DNA of 64,000 nt, from the NCBI GenBank assembly GCA_039808325.1, contig JBDHSU010000003.1, positions 16,006 to 80,005 on the forward strand, written 5' to 3'. Shown here in pieces: positions 52,932 through 60,834 of the stretch. Each line of letters opens with the position of its first letter. Position 1 is the stretch's first letter. A program made the translations under genes and the position numbers. The notes under the pieces were generated by a model. The model was not told where the DNA came from. It did not search any database and saw only the letters and a program-made list of their open reading frames with translations. Source of the DNA: JAFKKS01 sp039808325 (GTDB lineage Bacteria; Pseudomonadota; Alphaproteobacteria; Rhizobiales; Xanthobacteraceae).

Positions 52932-54085
52932 ACCCGGTATGCCTGCGTGCCTGTCAGTTCGCGGCCTTCGATGAGAGTAAGAATTTGGTTCGTTCCGTCC
53001 GGGATCGGCAGCATGCGGATATCGCGATAGTATCGCTCCAGTCCCAGTTCCCGGCTGATGCCCATCGCACCGTGCACCTCCATTGCGAGCGAAACGGCGC
53101 GTTGGCAGCTCGCAATGGCGTAGCGCTTCGCCATCGCCGAGATCTGGTTGGCGCGATCGCCATTGTCGATGCAACTCAGTGCATAATAGCAAAGCAAACG
53201 GCTCGTCGTGATCGCGGTCGAAACGTCGGCGAGCATTTCCTGCACGAGCTGGGTCGATCCGATCGCGCGGCCGAATTGCACGCGCTCTCCCGCGTATTTT
53301 AGCGCGGCTTTCAACGCCGCGTCCGCCATGTGAACGGCGCAGAGGCCAAGGATCGGCCGGTTCGCGAGCCAAGTGAGCGTGAGAATGCGCGCCGCGTCTC
53401 CAACCTCGCCGAGCTGGTTGGCCTTTGGAACACGGCAGTTCTCGAACACGACCTCCCCGAGGTGCCCCTGCCGCAAGCCGAGCGTCGGGATTTCCTGCGC
53501 CTCGAAAGGCGAAGCCTCGCGGTCGACCACGATCCGCATCATCCGGCTCAGCCCGCGCTCGTCCTTGCCGACCGAACTCGTCACGTTGATCACGTCGCAG
53601 ATGCTGGCATTCGTGATCCACATCTTGCGGCCGTTGAGAACGTAGTGGTCGCCGTCGGCGTCCGCGCGCGTCTTCACGGCGCGAGGGTCCGACCCCACGT
53701 CGGGTTCGGTCGTGCCCGTGCAGGTGATCTTTCGCGCCGCCATCAGATCGGGAAGGAAGCGCTCCCGCTGCTCGTCCGTGCTTTCAAAGTGAATCCGCGT
53801 GACCGTGACCTCCTGTCCGAGCACCGCCAACGTCACGACCGGCGGAAGCTGTTCCATCATCAGTCCGTAGACCAAGGTCGGAAGCCCCGCCCCGCCGGCG
53901 GATTCAGGAACGCGCGCGGATATCAGCCCTTGTGTCGCGCAAAATTGCAGGACCTGGCGCATCGCCGACTTCGGCAGCGGCGCGTCCGGGCTATGTGCAT
54001 CGAGAATCGGCTGGATGTCGCGGCTCACCATGCGGCGGACCGACTCTTGAATCATCCGCTGCTCGTCCGTGAGCTGAAAATCCAC
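52928..54085 (-). CDS. Acyl-CoA dehydrogenase with Asp at the catalytic-base position
   Basis: A 385-residue flavoprotein with the normal three-domain fold. N-terminal helices start LTDEQRMIQESVRRMV, the middle beta domain has TEPDVGSDP and GRKMWITNAS, and the C-terminal helices include AGERVQFGRAIG. The usual catalytic Glu in the YEGT-type motif near the C-terminus is Asp363 (IPDGTNQI). Dehydrogenases of alicyclic acyl-CoAs are known with altered base residues, so an unusual substrate such as a cyclohexane-type acyl-CoA is possible. Electrons would go to ETF. It is co-transcribed with the BadI-like gene 64 bp upstream. Confidence 0.9.
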   Translation of the reverse strand: MDFQLTDEQRMIQESVRRMVSRDIQPILDAHSPDAPLPKSAMRQVLQFCATQGLISARVPESAGGAGLPTLVYGLMMEQLPPVVTLAVLGQEVTVTRIHFESTDEQRERFLPDLMAARKITCTGTTEPDVGSDPRAVKTRADADGDHYVLNGRKMWITNASICDVINVTSSVGKDERGLSRMMRIVVDREASPFEAQEIPTLGLRQGHLGEVVFENCRVPKANQLGEVGDAARILTLTWLANRPILGLCAVHMADAALKAALKYAGERVQFGRAIGSTQLVQEMLADVSTAITTSRLLCYYALSCIDNGDRANQISAMAKRYAIASCQRAVSLAMEVHGAMGISRELGLERYYRDIRMLPIPDGTNQILTLIEGRELTGTQAYRV

Positions 54086-54149
54086 GCGATGAACTCCGAT
54101 GTCGCTGTTAACGGTTGAAAACGACGGACGCGAGCAGTGACTGCCCGCG

Positions 54150-54947
54150 TCAACCCGAGATCAGTTTCTCCTTGAAGCGCGGCTTGCGCTTCTCGCGGAA
54201 CGCGTTGCCGCCCTCCTTCGATTCCGCCGTGCCGTAATAGAGCGCCAGCGCTTGGAATCCCATGCTGGCGATGCCGCGGATGTTCTCCGAATCCGCGTTG
54301 AACGATCGCTTCGCGATGGCGATCGCCGTGGGACTTCGCTCGACGATCTCGGCGCACCAGCGGTCGACCTCGGCGTCGAGCTCGTCGTCCGGAACGACCT
54401 TGTTGACGAGCCCCATGGCAGCCGCTTCGGCGGCCGTATAGCGCCGGCACAGATACCAAATCTCGCGCGCTTTCTTCTCGCCGACGATGCGCGCGAGAAA
54501 GGCCGTTCCGAAGCCGGGATCGACGGAGCCGACCTTCGGACCGACCTGACCAAAGACCGCGCTCTCGGCCGCGATCGTCAGGTCGCACATCGTCGCGATG
54601 ACGTTCCCTCCGCCGATAGCGTAGCCGCGGACCTTCGCGATGACCGGCTTGGGTACATCGCGGATCGCGGCATGCAGCTCCTCGATCGGCACGCCGAGCG
54701 TGCCGCGCCCCGCACGCTCGGACTTCTTGTCTCCGGCGTCGCCGCCCGTACCGAAGGCGCGCGTCCCCGCGCCGGTCAGCACAATGACGCTGATCTCCTT
54801 GTTCCATCCCGCGCGATGGAGAGCGTCGGTCACCTGGGCATATGTCGCCATACGAAAGGCGTTCATGCGATCGGGGCGGTTGATGGTGATCGTCGCGACC
54901 CCGTCGCGCTCGTCGTAGAGGATGTCCGTATAGGTCGTCTCGCTCAC
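54150..54947 (-). CDS. badI: BadI-like 2-ketocyclohexanecarboxyl-CoA hydrolase (MenB/BadI crotonase subgroup)
   Basis: A 265-residue crotonase. Long stretches agree with my memory of Rhodopseudomonas BadI: EELHAAIRDVPKPVIAKV, GYAIGGGNVIATMCDLTI, FGQVGPKVGSVDPGFGTAFL and GEKKAREIWYLCRRY. The Ser141-x-Asp143 pair (GSVDPG) and the Tyr237-Tyr238 region, used for retro-Claisen ring opening in BadI and for condensation in MenB, are present. MenB proteins read GSFDGGWG at this place, so BadI fits better. BadI opens 2-ketocyclohexanecarboxyl-CoA to pimeloyl-CoA. GTG 54947 is chosen for the AAGGAG site 7 nt upstream. The neighbours (acyl-CoA dehydrogenase, SDR, crotonase) supply the preceding steps. 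Confidence 0.82.
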   Translation of the reverse strand: MSETTYTDILYDERDGVATITINRPDRMNAFRMATYAQVTDALHRAGWNKEISVIVLTGAGTRAFGTGGDAGDKKSERAGRGTLGVPIEELHAAIRDVPKPVIAKVRGYAIGGGNVIATMCDLTIAAESAVFGQVGPKVGSVDPGFGTAFLARIVGEKKAREIWYLCRRYTAAEAAAMGLVNKVVPDDELDAEVDRWCAEIVERSPTAIAIAKRSFNADSENIRGIASMGFQALALYYGTAESKEGGNAFREKRKPRFKEKLISG

Positions 54948-55004
54948 GCTCTTTCTCCTTGCGGCGCAATCGTTTTCATCGCGCCGTCTCACGTATGGGG
55001 CGCA

Positions 55005-56114
55005 TCATCGCGCGGGTTTGAGAAAATCACCGGCGCGCATCGTCGGATGCGAGCGCTCGTATTGTTTCGGGTAGTAAAATTCTTCACCGAGCTCGACCGC
55101 CGCGTGCCAGGGCCAGCGCGGATTGTAGAGCATGCCCCGGCCGAGCGCGACGAGATCGGCCTTGCCGGAACTCAGGATGTCCTCGGCCTGGCGCGGCTCG
55201 GTAATGAGCCCGACGGCCATCGTGCACATGCCGGTCTCTCGCCGGATGCGCTCGCCGTTCGGCACCTGATAACCCGGGTAGACATTCAGCCGCTGCTCCG
55301 GGACGGAGCCTCCGCTCGACGCCGTCACGTAGTCGCAGCCGAGCGCCTTGAGCTTCTGAACGAACGCGATGCTGTCCTCGACCTCCCATCCGCCGTCGAC
55401 CCAGTCGGTCGTGGAGATTCGGATGCCGAGCGGCTTGCGTTCGGGCCACACCTCGCGCACCGCCTTGAAGACCTCGAGGCCAAATCGCATGCGGTTCTCG
55501 AGCGAGCCGCCATACGCATCCGTTCGCTCGTTGGTCGTCGGCGACAGGAAGTTATGAATGAGATAGCCGTGCGCGCCATGGACCTCGAGGAGATCGATGC
55601 CGAGCGCATCGGCGCGCTTGGCGGCGTCCACATGATCCTGAATGGCGCTGCGGATGCCTTCGGCGTCGAGCGCGATCGGCGTGTTGCGGCCTGGATACGG
55701 AATGGCCGAGGCGCCGGCGGGAGCCCAGCCTCCCTTGTCGATCGGGATCGGCTTCTGCCCCTCCCAAGCAACCGTGACCGACCCCTTGCGGCCCGCATGC
55801 CAGAGCTGAAGACCAAGCTTGGCGCCGCCGAACTTGCGGCAGAATTGAACAGCCGGCTCGAGCGCCGCCGCGTTCGCATCCGACCAGATGCCGCAGTCAT
55901 GCGGGCTCAAACGCGCATTCGGATTTACGGCGGATGCCTCAATGATCAGAAGGCCCGCCCCGGACACCGACAACGTTCCGAGATGCATCAGGTGCCATTC
56001 GGACACGCAGCCGTCGTTCGCGGAATACTGCCCCATGGGCGAGACGACGATGCGGTTGGGCAATTCCAGTCCACGGAGCGCAAGCGGCGAGAACAACTTC
56101 GATGCCAAGATCAC
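55005..56114 (-). CDS. NADH:flavin oxidoreductase, Old Yellow Enzyme family
   Basis: A 369-residue YqjM-type FMN enzyme. NRIVVSPMGQYSAND has Gly28 where YqjM and the paralogue at 42433 have the FMN-tuning Cys. The substrate His pair is kept in EVHGAHGYLIHNFLSP, followed by NERTDAYGGSLENRMRF. The C-terminal phosphate-binding region is LVALGRGMLYNPRWPW. First gene of a four-gene minus-strand operon (56114 to 50826), 57 bp upstream of the BadI-like gene. Probably reduces an activated C=C bond of the pathway substrate. Confidence 0.9.
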   Translation of the reverse strand: MILASKLFSPLALRGLELPNRIVVSPMGQYSANDGCVSEWHLMHLGTLSVSGAGLLIIEASAVNPNARLSPHDCGIWSDANAAALEPAVQFCRKFGGAKLGLQLWHAGRKGSVTVAWEGQKPIPIDKGGWAPAGASAIPYPGRNTPIALDAEGIRSAIQDHVDAAKRADALGIDLLEVHGAHGYLIHNFLSPTTNERTDAYGGSLENRMRFGLEVFKAVREVWPERKPLGIRISTTDWVDGGWEVEDSIAFVQKLKALGCDYVTASSGGSVPEQRLNVYPGYQVPNGERIRRETGMCTMAVGLITEPRQAEDILSSGKADLVALGRGMLYNPRWPWHAAVELGEEFYYPKQYERSHPTMRAGDFLKPAR

Positions 56115-56443
56115 CTCCCCACACTCGATTTCGGCAGTTGCCTGCCGGCGTCAGACTGACGGCAGCACGGGATCGACGTCGTCGAAGCGAAATGCCCAAA
56201 CCGAGATGATTGTCAACCTGCATCCAGGCTTGGATGCAAAGTCATCAGACGGGCATTACCCCGTCAAGCGAAATTTGATCATGTCGGCCAGCACGAACCC
56301 GCACGACGGCTGGACGGCACAGGTTCATGCGAAAGACATTTGCATGCAGTTTAGAATACGATCTATAGAATGGCAAAGCGCTTCGGTCGCATGCTTGTCG
56401 CCGAGCGGAGCGCCTTCGGTTCAACGCGAGGAGAGACGTCGTC
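56115..56443. promoter_or_regulatory. Divergent regulatory region with inverted repeats and a promoter
   Basis: No gene in 329 bp. TGCATCCA (56219-56226) and TGGATGCA (56231-56238) form a perfect 8-bp inverted repeat with a 4-bp spacer; 56230-56240 equals TTGGATGCAAA at 49941-49951. A promoter for the SDR gene is well formed: TTGCAT (56340-56345), 18 bp, TATAGA (56364-56369). Its -35 lies in the palindrome TGCATGCA (56341-56348). ATGCAGTTTAGAATAC here resembles ATGCAATTTAGTATCC at the 49.7 kb promoter. A common repressor, likely the GntR at 50013, is inferred. Confidence 0.6.
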
Positions 56444-57232
56444 ATGGATCTCGAAGTTCGAGGACAGGCTTGCCTGGTCGTGGGCGGCGCACGAGGGATC
56501 GGCTACGCGACCGCTGAGGTTCTTGCCCGCGAAGGCGCGTCCGTCGCCTTGGCCGACATCGACGGCGCGGCCGCCGCGGCCTCGGCGCAGCGCCTTGCAG
56601 CGGCCTCCGGCGCCAAGGTCGTCGGCCTCAAGGTCGACGTCACCAACCTCGACGAAGTCCGCCGGCTGGTTGCGGACGCCGAGGCGGCGATCGGGCCGCT
56701 CTCGATCCTGATCAACTCGGCGGCCGTGCTCGACGACAAGCTGTTCGTCGATTCGCAGCCGTCCGACTGGAAACGCATGATCGACGTCTGCCTGTTCGGC
56801 CCGATGAACATGATCCACACGGTTCTGCCGGGCATGATGGAACGCCGTTACGGGCGCATCGTGTGTCTCGCCTCCGACTCCGCCAGGATGGGGCAAGCCC
56901 GGCTCTCCTACTATGCCGCCGCGAAAGGCGGTGTCGTCGCGCTCGTCAAATCGATCGCGCAAGAGGTGGGAACCAGCGGCGTGACGCTCAACATTCTATC
57001 GCCCGGCGCGACCAACACCGAATTGCGCGCCGAGCGTGAAGCCAAGATGCGCGCCGATATGGGCGAGGAGAAATATGCGCGTCGGCAGAAGACGGTTCTG
57101 CGCATGTATCCCACCGGGCGTCTCGGCGAACCGGACGACATCGCGTCGGCGATATCGTTCCTCGTAAGCAAGCGCGCCTCCTGGATCACGGGACAGGTGT
57201 TGAGCGTCAACGGCGGCTTCGCGATGCCGTAG
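56444..57232 (+). CDS. SDR-family dehydrogenase, BadH-like
   Basis: A 262-residue classical SDR. GGARGIG cofactor loop at about 14-20, Asp in ALADIDG for NAD preference, NSAA in place of NNAG, Ser in CLASDSARMG, and Tyr-x-x-x-Lys in YYAAAKGG. The ending SWITGQVLSVNGGFAMP resembles BadH (2-hydroxycyclohexanecarboxyl-CoA dehydrogenase) and FabG. ATG 56444 follows AGGAGAG. Divergent from the Old Yellow Enzyme/BadI-like operon and sharing its operator region, it would make the 2-keto acyl-CoA that BadI opens. A generic 3-hydroxyacyl-CoA dehydrogenase is the alternative. Confidence 0.85.
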   Translation: MDLEVRGQACLVVGGARGIGYATAEVLAREGASVALADIDGAAAAASAQRLAAASGAKVVGLKVDVTNLDEVRRLVADAEAAIGPLSILINSAAVLDDKLFVDSQPSDWKRMIDVCLFGPMNMIHTVLPGMMERRYGRIVCLASDSARMGQARLSYYAAAKGGVVALVKSIAQEVGTSGVTLNILSPGATNTELRAEREAKMRADMGEEKYARRQKTVLRMYPTGRLGEPDDIASAISFLVSKRASWITGQVLSVNGGFAMP

Positions 57233-57245
57233 CGGCCGAGGGGCG

Positions 57246-58616
57246 TCACGCCGCGCTAAACAGGCGCGCGACATCGCGCCCGCTAGCGGCGCCCCAAAGC
57301 TTGCCGCGCGCGGTGTCAAGATCGACGCGCGGCTCGATCTCCCGAACGAGCCCTTCCGCCTTGGCATAGAGCGCTTCCGTCGAGAGCGGATTGGCGGCCG
57401 TGCCGCGGCTGTTCATGACGGTCACGCTGCGCCGCGTGCCGTCCGCGCGCGTGATCTCCACCGCCGTGCCCATCTGCGCGGGATAATGCGCTTCGATGCC
57501 GGCGTCGGCCTCGCACTCCACCCGGTCCGCGAGCGACAGGATGTCGGCGTCGGCGAGCTTCTCCTCGCGATAGGTGTCGTAGCGGTGCGGCCCGTAGACA
57601 AGCGTCGCGCCGACGACGAACGGCAGGCTGTATTGCGCCGCCATCACCGACGTCGGCCGCCGCATCATGTGCTGCTCCGCGAGAACGCCCGGTCCGCGCA
57701 CGGCGATACGCTCGATCGCCTCCGGCTTGAGCTTGAAGTCATCGCTCACTTCCCGCAGCCCATCGATCAGCGAATGGAAGAGACGGCAGCAGGAATACGG
57801 CTTGAAGCTGATGGTGTGGATCTGGAGCGGAGCATCGCGCGGGACGGCGAGTTCCTCCATCTTGGGTGGCCGCGCATACAAGGCCATGAAGCCGTATTTG
57901 CCGTCGAGCGCGCGCGCGGGCGCGCCGATATTGCGCGCAGCGAGCTCCGCCGCGAGCACGCCGTTGTGAGCCGCATATCCCGCATGGAGACGCTTGACCG
58001 CCGTGCCCTCAACCTCGTCGGAGAACTGCATCGACCCGCCGGCGAGCGAGAGGGCGTGCCCCCAGGCGCGCGCCAACCCATGCTCGTCGAGCTGCATCAG
58101 CCGCGCCGTCGCCGCGGCGGCTCCGAAGGGCCCGAACAGCGCCGTGGGATGATGGCCATGTTCGATGACTTGCGAGGCGTTGGCCGCCATCCCGACCCGC
58201 GCCATCGCCTCGTAACCGCAGGCGATCGCCGCGAGCGTCTCGTCTATCGATGCCCCCCGCTCAGCCGCAACCGCGAGCGCCGCCGGGATGACGACGGCGC
58301 CCGGATGGCTCATCGACGCATCGTGCGTATCGTCGAGTTCATAGCCGTGGGCGGCGGTTCCGTTCACTAGCGCCGCGACGCTGGGCGCAACCGAAAAATT
58401 CGTTCCCACAACGGGCGCCTGGCCGCTGCCGCGAAAACTTTCCGCCCAGGCGATCATCTCCCGCGTCCAGGGAAGCGTCGCGCCGATGCGGGAGACACCG
58501 AGAAGATCGAGGATCAGCCGCCGCAACTGCTCGCGATCGGCGACGGTGAGCCCATCGCGGCCGATCTGCAAAATCTGCTTCGCGAAAGCGAGCGTCTTGT
58601 TCTCGGCTGCGGTCAT
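57246..58616 (-). CDS. MmgE/PrpD family protein
   Basis: A 456-residue member of the 2-methylcitrate dehydratase/cis-aconitate decarboxylase superfamily. Landmarks are GTAAHGYELDDTHDASMSHPGAVV (about 84-107), AACGYEAMARVG, ALFGPFGAAAATARL and FKPYSCCR. The family includes PrpD, itaconate-forming CAD and many unassigned enzymes that dehydrate, isomerise or decarboxylate small tricarboxylates or related acids. PrpB or PrpC genes are not present, so propionate catabolism is not indicated. Convergent with the SDR gene (13 bp) and 109 bp downstream of the repeat-ended CoA-transferase. Confidence 0.87.
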   Translation of the reverse strand: MTAAENKTLAFAKQILQIGRDGLTVADREQLRRLILDLLGVSRIGATLPWTREMIAWAESFRGSGQAPVVGTNFSVAPSVAALVNGTAAHGYELDDTHDASMSHPGAVVIPAALAVAAERGASIDETLAAIACGYEAMARVGMAANASQVIEHGHHPTALFGPFGAAAATARLMQLDEHGLARAWGHALSLAGGSMQFSDEVEGTAVKRLHAGYAAHNGVLAAELAARNIGAPARALDGKYGFMALYARPPKMEELAVPRDAPLQIHTISFKPYSCCRLFHSLIDGLREVSDDFKLKPEAIERIAVRGPGVLAEQHMMRRPTSVMAAQYSLPFVVGATLVYGPHRYDTYREEKLADADILSLADRVECEADAGIEAHYPAQMGTAVEITRADGTRRSVTVMNSRGTAANPLSTEALYAKAEGLVREIEPRVDLDTARGKLWGAASGRDVARLFSAA

Positions 58617-58659
58617 CGCTCTCTCCTATTGGCCGCGACGGGCGAATTCCTTAGGAGCC

Positions 58660-58749
58660 CGATCCAACGGCGTTGAATCGGACTCGCCGTTTTGTTTGAG
58701 CATGATCTTTTCCGAAAATCGGCCTTCACTTTTCGGGATCATGCTCTAG
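58660..58749. repeat. Rhizobiales intergenic palindromic repeat, copy 2
   Basis: GATCCAACGGCGTTGAATCGGAC is present in two blocks, then GTTTGAGCATGATC (58694-58707), TTTTCCGAAAATCGG and TTTCGGGATCATGCTCTAG (to 58749). The arms GAGCATGATC and GATCATGCTC pair across the element. It matches copy 1 at 20147-20266. The right arm is translated on the minus strand as the last seven residues (LEHDPEK) and stop of the CoA-transferase at 58726. Confidence 0.75.
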
Positions 58750-59928
58750 CCCGGCCTCCAGGCCGCGCCGGACTTCGCCGTTGTGCTCGCCGAGACGCGG
58801 CGCCAGGCGCCGCCGCGGATCGGCAAGGCCCGCGCGTGTCAGCGGATCGAATATTTGCGGAATGCTCCCCTCGACCGGATGCTCGACCATCCGGACAAGC
58901 CCCCTCGCCTCCGCCTCCGGCGACGCCAGCGCTTCATCCGGCGAGTAGACCGGGCAAATCGCGATGTCGGCCTCGACCATCTTGGCGACGAGCGCGTCAC
59001 GATCGTGGGCCAGGCACAGATCGCCGATGACCTTGCGGAAAACGTCGGCGCGCTCGCCATGGCTCGTATGCCGGTCGGCGTGGGTTTCCTCGTAGATCAA
59101 ATCCGGCCGGCCGATGAACGCGCAAAAACGCTCCCATGTCCGCGTCTCGAGCAGACAGACCGTCACCGCCTTGCCGTCCCCGGTCGGATAGATCGCGTAG
59201 CGCGGATTGGAGCCCCAAACTTCGAGTTCGGGCTTGCCGGAGAAGCCCGCCGTCCGCGCCAGCGCGCTCGCGAGCGCGATATTCGAGAAGACGACGAGGC
59301 TGTCATAGAGCGCGATGTCGAGATGCCGGCCGCGCCCGGTCTTGAGCCGCTGGATATACGCCGCCAGAATCGCCATCGTCGCATAGGTCGCGCCGGCATA
59401 GTCGGCGGCCTGGAAACCCGGCATGGGCGGCGTGCCCGCGAAGCCTCCCGGATTGAGAATGCCCGCCGCGCCCTGAATCGACAGGTCGTGACCGGGGACG
59501 CGCGCGAACGCGCCGTCGCAACCGAAGCCCGTGACCGAGCAGTAGATGACGCCCGGGTTGAGCTTTGCGACGGAGGAATAATCGATGCCGAGCTTCTCGG
59601 TCACGCCGGACCGATAGGATTCGATCACGACGTCGGCGCCATGCAGCAGGTCCAGCGCGACGCGCCGATCCTCCTCGCGCTTGAGATCGAGCGTGATGCT
59701 TCGCTTGTTGCGATTGACGCTGTTGAAATAGACGCCGCCCTCCCGATAGGAGGGCGGATTGAAACGGCCGTAGTCGCCGATCTCGGGCTGCTCGACCTTG
59801 ACGACATCCGCGCCGAGATCGCCCAAGGTCTGGCCGCACCACGGACCCGGCAACAGCCGGCTCAGATCGACCACCTTGGCGCCTTCGAGCGGAAGCGGCT
59901 CCGTCGTTTTCACCGCCTCACCGGCCAT
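58726..59928 (-). CDS. CaiB/BaiF-type CoA-transferase
   Basis: A 400-residue single-unit family III CoA-transferase: LEGAKVVDLSRLLPGPWCGQTLGDLGA, VVKVEQPE, NRNKRSITLDL, CSVTGFGCDG and the catalytic Asp in LDIALYDSLVVF. The MDH-like loop PGFQAADYAGATYATMAIL is also conserved. The C-terminal residues LEHDPEK and the stop codon come from the palindromic repeat at 58660-58749, so the original 3' end has been replaced or extended. It starts 2 bp after the crotonase stop and is co-transcribed with it. It probably loads CoA onto an acid imported by the Liv system. Confidence 0.9.
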   Translation of the reverse strand: MAGEAVKTTEPLPLEGAKVVDLSRLLPGPWCGQTLGDLGADVVKVEQPEIGDYGRFNPPSYREGGVYFNSVNRNKRSITLDLKREEDRRVALDLLHGADVVIESYRSGVTEKLGIDYSSVAKLNPGVIYCSVTGFGCDGAFARVPGHDLSIQGAAGILNPGGFAGTPPMPGFQAADYAGATYATMAILAAYIQRLKTGRGRHLDIALYDSLVVFSNIALASALARTAGFSGKPELEVWGSNPRYAIYPTGDGKAVTVCLLETRTWERFCAFIGRPDLIYEETHADRHTSHGERADVFRKVIGDLCLAHDRDALVAKMVEADIAICPVYSPDEALASPEAEARGLVRMVEHPVEGSIPQIFDPLTRAGLADPRRRLAPRLGEHNGEVRRGLEAGLEHDPEK

Positions 59929-59930
59929 CG

Positions 59931-60713
59931 TCAGCGCCCCGAGAACTTGGCTTCGCGCTTCTCGAGGAAGGCGCCGATGCCCTCGTTCTTGTCGGCCGTA
60001 TTGTAGATCGCGGTGACGAGGAAACGCTCGAACTCGACGCCCGAGGCCAAGTCCATCTGCATGCCGGCGCGCACGGCCCGCTTCGCGTAAGCGAGGCTGA
60101 GCGGCGCGCGCTTCTCGTAGATTTTCACCATCGCCTTCGCGGCATCGAGGGCGCCGCCGTTCGGAACGACGCGATTGACCGCGCCGATGCGGTGGGCCTC
60201 CTTGGCGTCGATCGGCTCCGCGGCGAAGAGAATCTCCAGCGCCTTCCCGACGCCGACCTCACGCGGAAGCCGCTGCGTTCCGCCCGCGCCGGGAACCGTG
60301 CCGATTTTCGACGACGTCAGCGCGAAGGTCGCGTTCTCGGCGGCGACCCGAATGTCGCACGCCATGACGAACTCCCAACCTCCGGTCATGCAGAAGCCCT
60401 CGATGGCCGCGATCACCGGTTTGCTGAGGCGCTCGATCGCGTTGTTGAGCGTCTCCCAGTTGGTCATGTAGGCGACGCCGTCGGCGGTCGTCTTGATGGC
60501 CATCGCTTCGTTGAGGTCCGCGCCGGCGGAGAAGTACTTCGTGCCGCCTGTGATGATGACGGCGCGGACCGACGGATCCTTCTCGGCCTCATGACATGCC
60601 TCGGCAATCTCCTTCATCATCCGGATGCTGAACGCGTTCCGGCGATCCGGACGATTCAAGGTGATGACGAGGGACGCGCCGTCCTGGCTCGTGAGAATGG
60701 TTTCGAATGCCAT
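59931..60713 (-). CDS. Enoyl-CoA hydratase/isomerase (crotonase) family protein
   Basis: A 260-residue crotonase. Oxyanion-hole segments are YFSAGADLNEA (about 63-73) and MTGGWEFVMACDI. The first catalytic Glu is present (GGWEF). The second (PEI in hydratases) aligns with Ser in LTSSKIG, before the normal VPGAGGTQRLPR. One-Glu crotonases can be isomerases or slow hydratases. It could perform the BadK-type hydration step between the acyl-CoA dehydrogenase and the SDR. It lies 121 bp downstream of the stop side of livG on the same strand and directly upstream of the CoA-transferase. Confidence 0.87.
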   Translation of the reverse strand: MAFETILTSQDGASLVITLNRPDRRNAFSIRMMKEIAEACHEAEKDPSVRAVIITGGTKYFSAGADLNEAMAIKTTADGVAYMTNWETLNNAIERLSKPVIAAIEGFCMTGGWEFVMACDIRVAAENATFALTSSKIGTVPGAGGTQRLPREVGVGKALEILFAAEPIDAKEAHRIGAVNRVVPNGGALDAAKAMVKIYEKRAPLSLAYAKRAVRAGMQMDLASGVEFERFLVTAIYNTADKNEGIGAFLEKREAKFSGR

Positions 60714-60834
60714 GCGTCGTGGACCTTTTTGGAGTTGCGGAATTTTGAAGCTGCGAGACTTTCAAAGCTGCGAGATCGGAGGATCGATCGAAACTGCGGC
60801 TCTCTGTGATTAAGGGATGTCCGTCAACGAGCCC

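Noticed and set aside
57246..58616. MmgE/PrpD gene as evidence for a methylcitrate cycle
   Set aside because: No prpB or prpC is present and the neighbours are CoA-transferase, crotonase and Liv genes.
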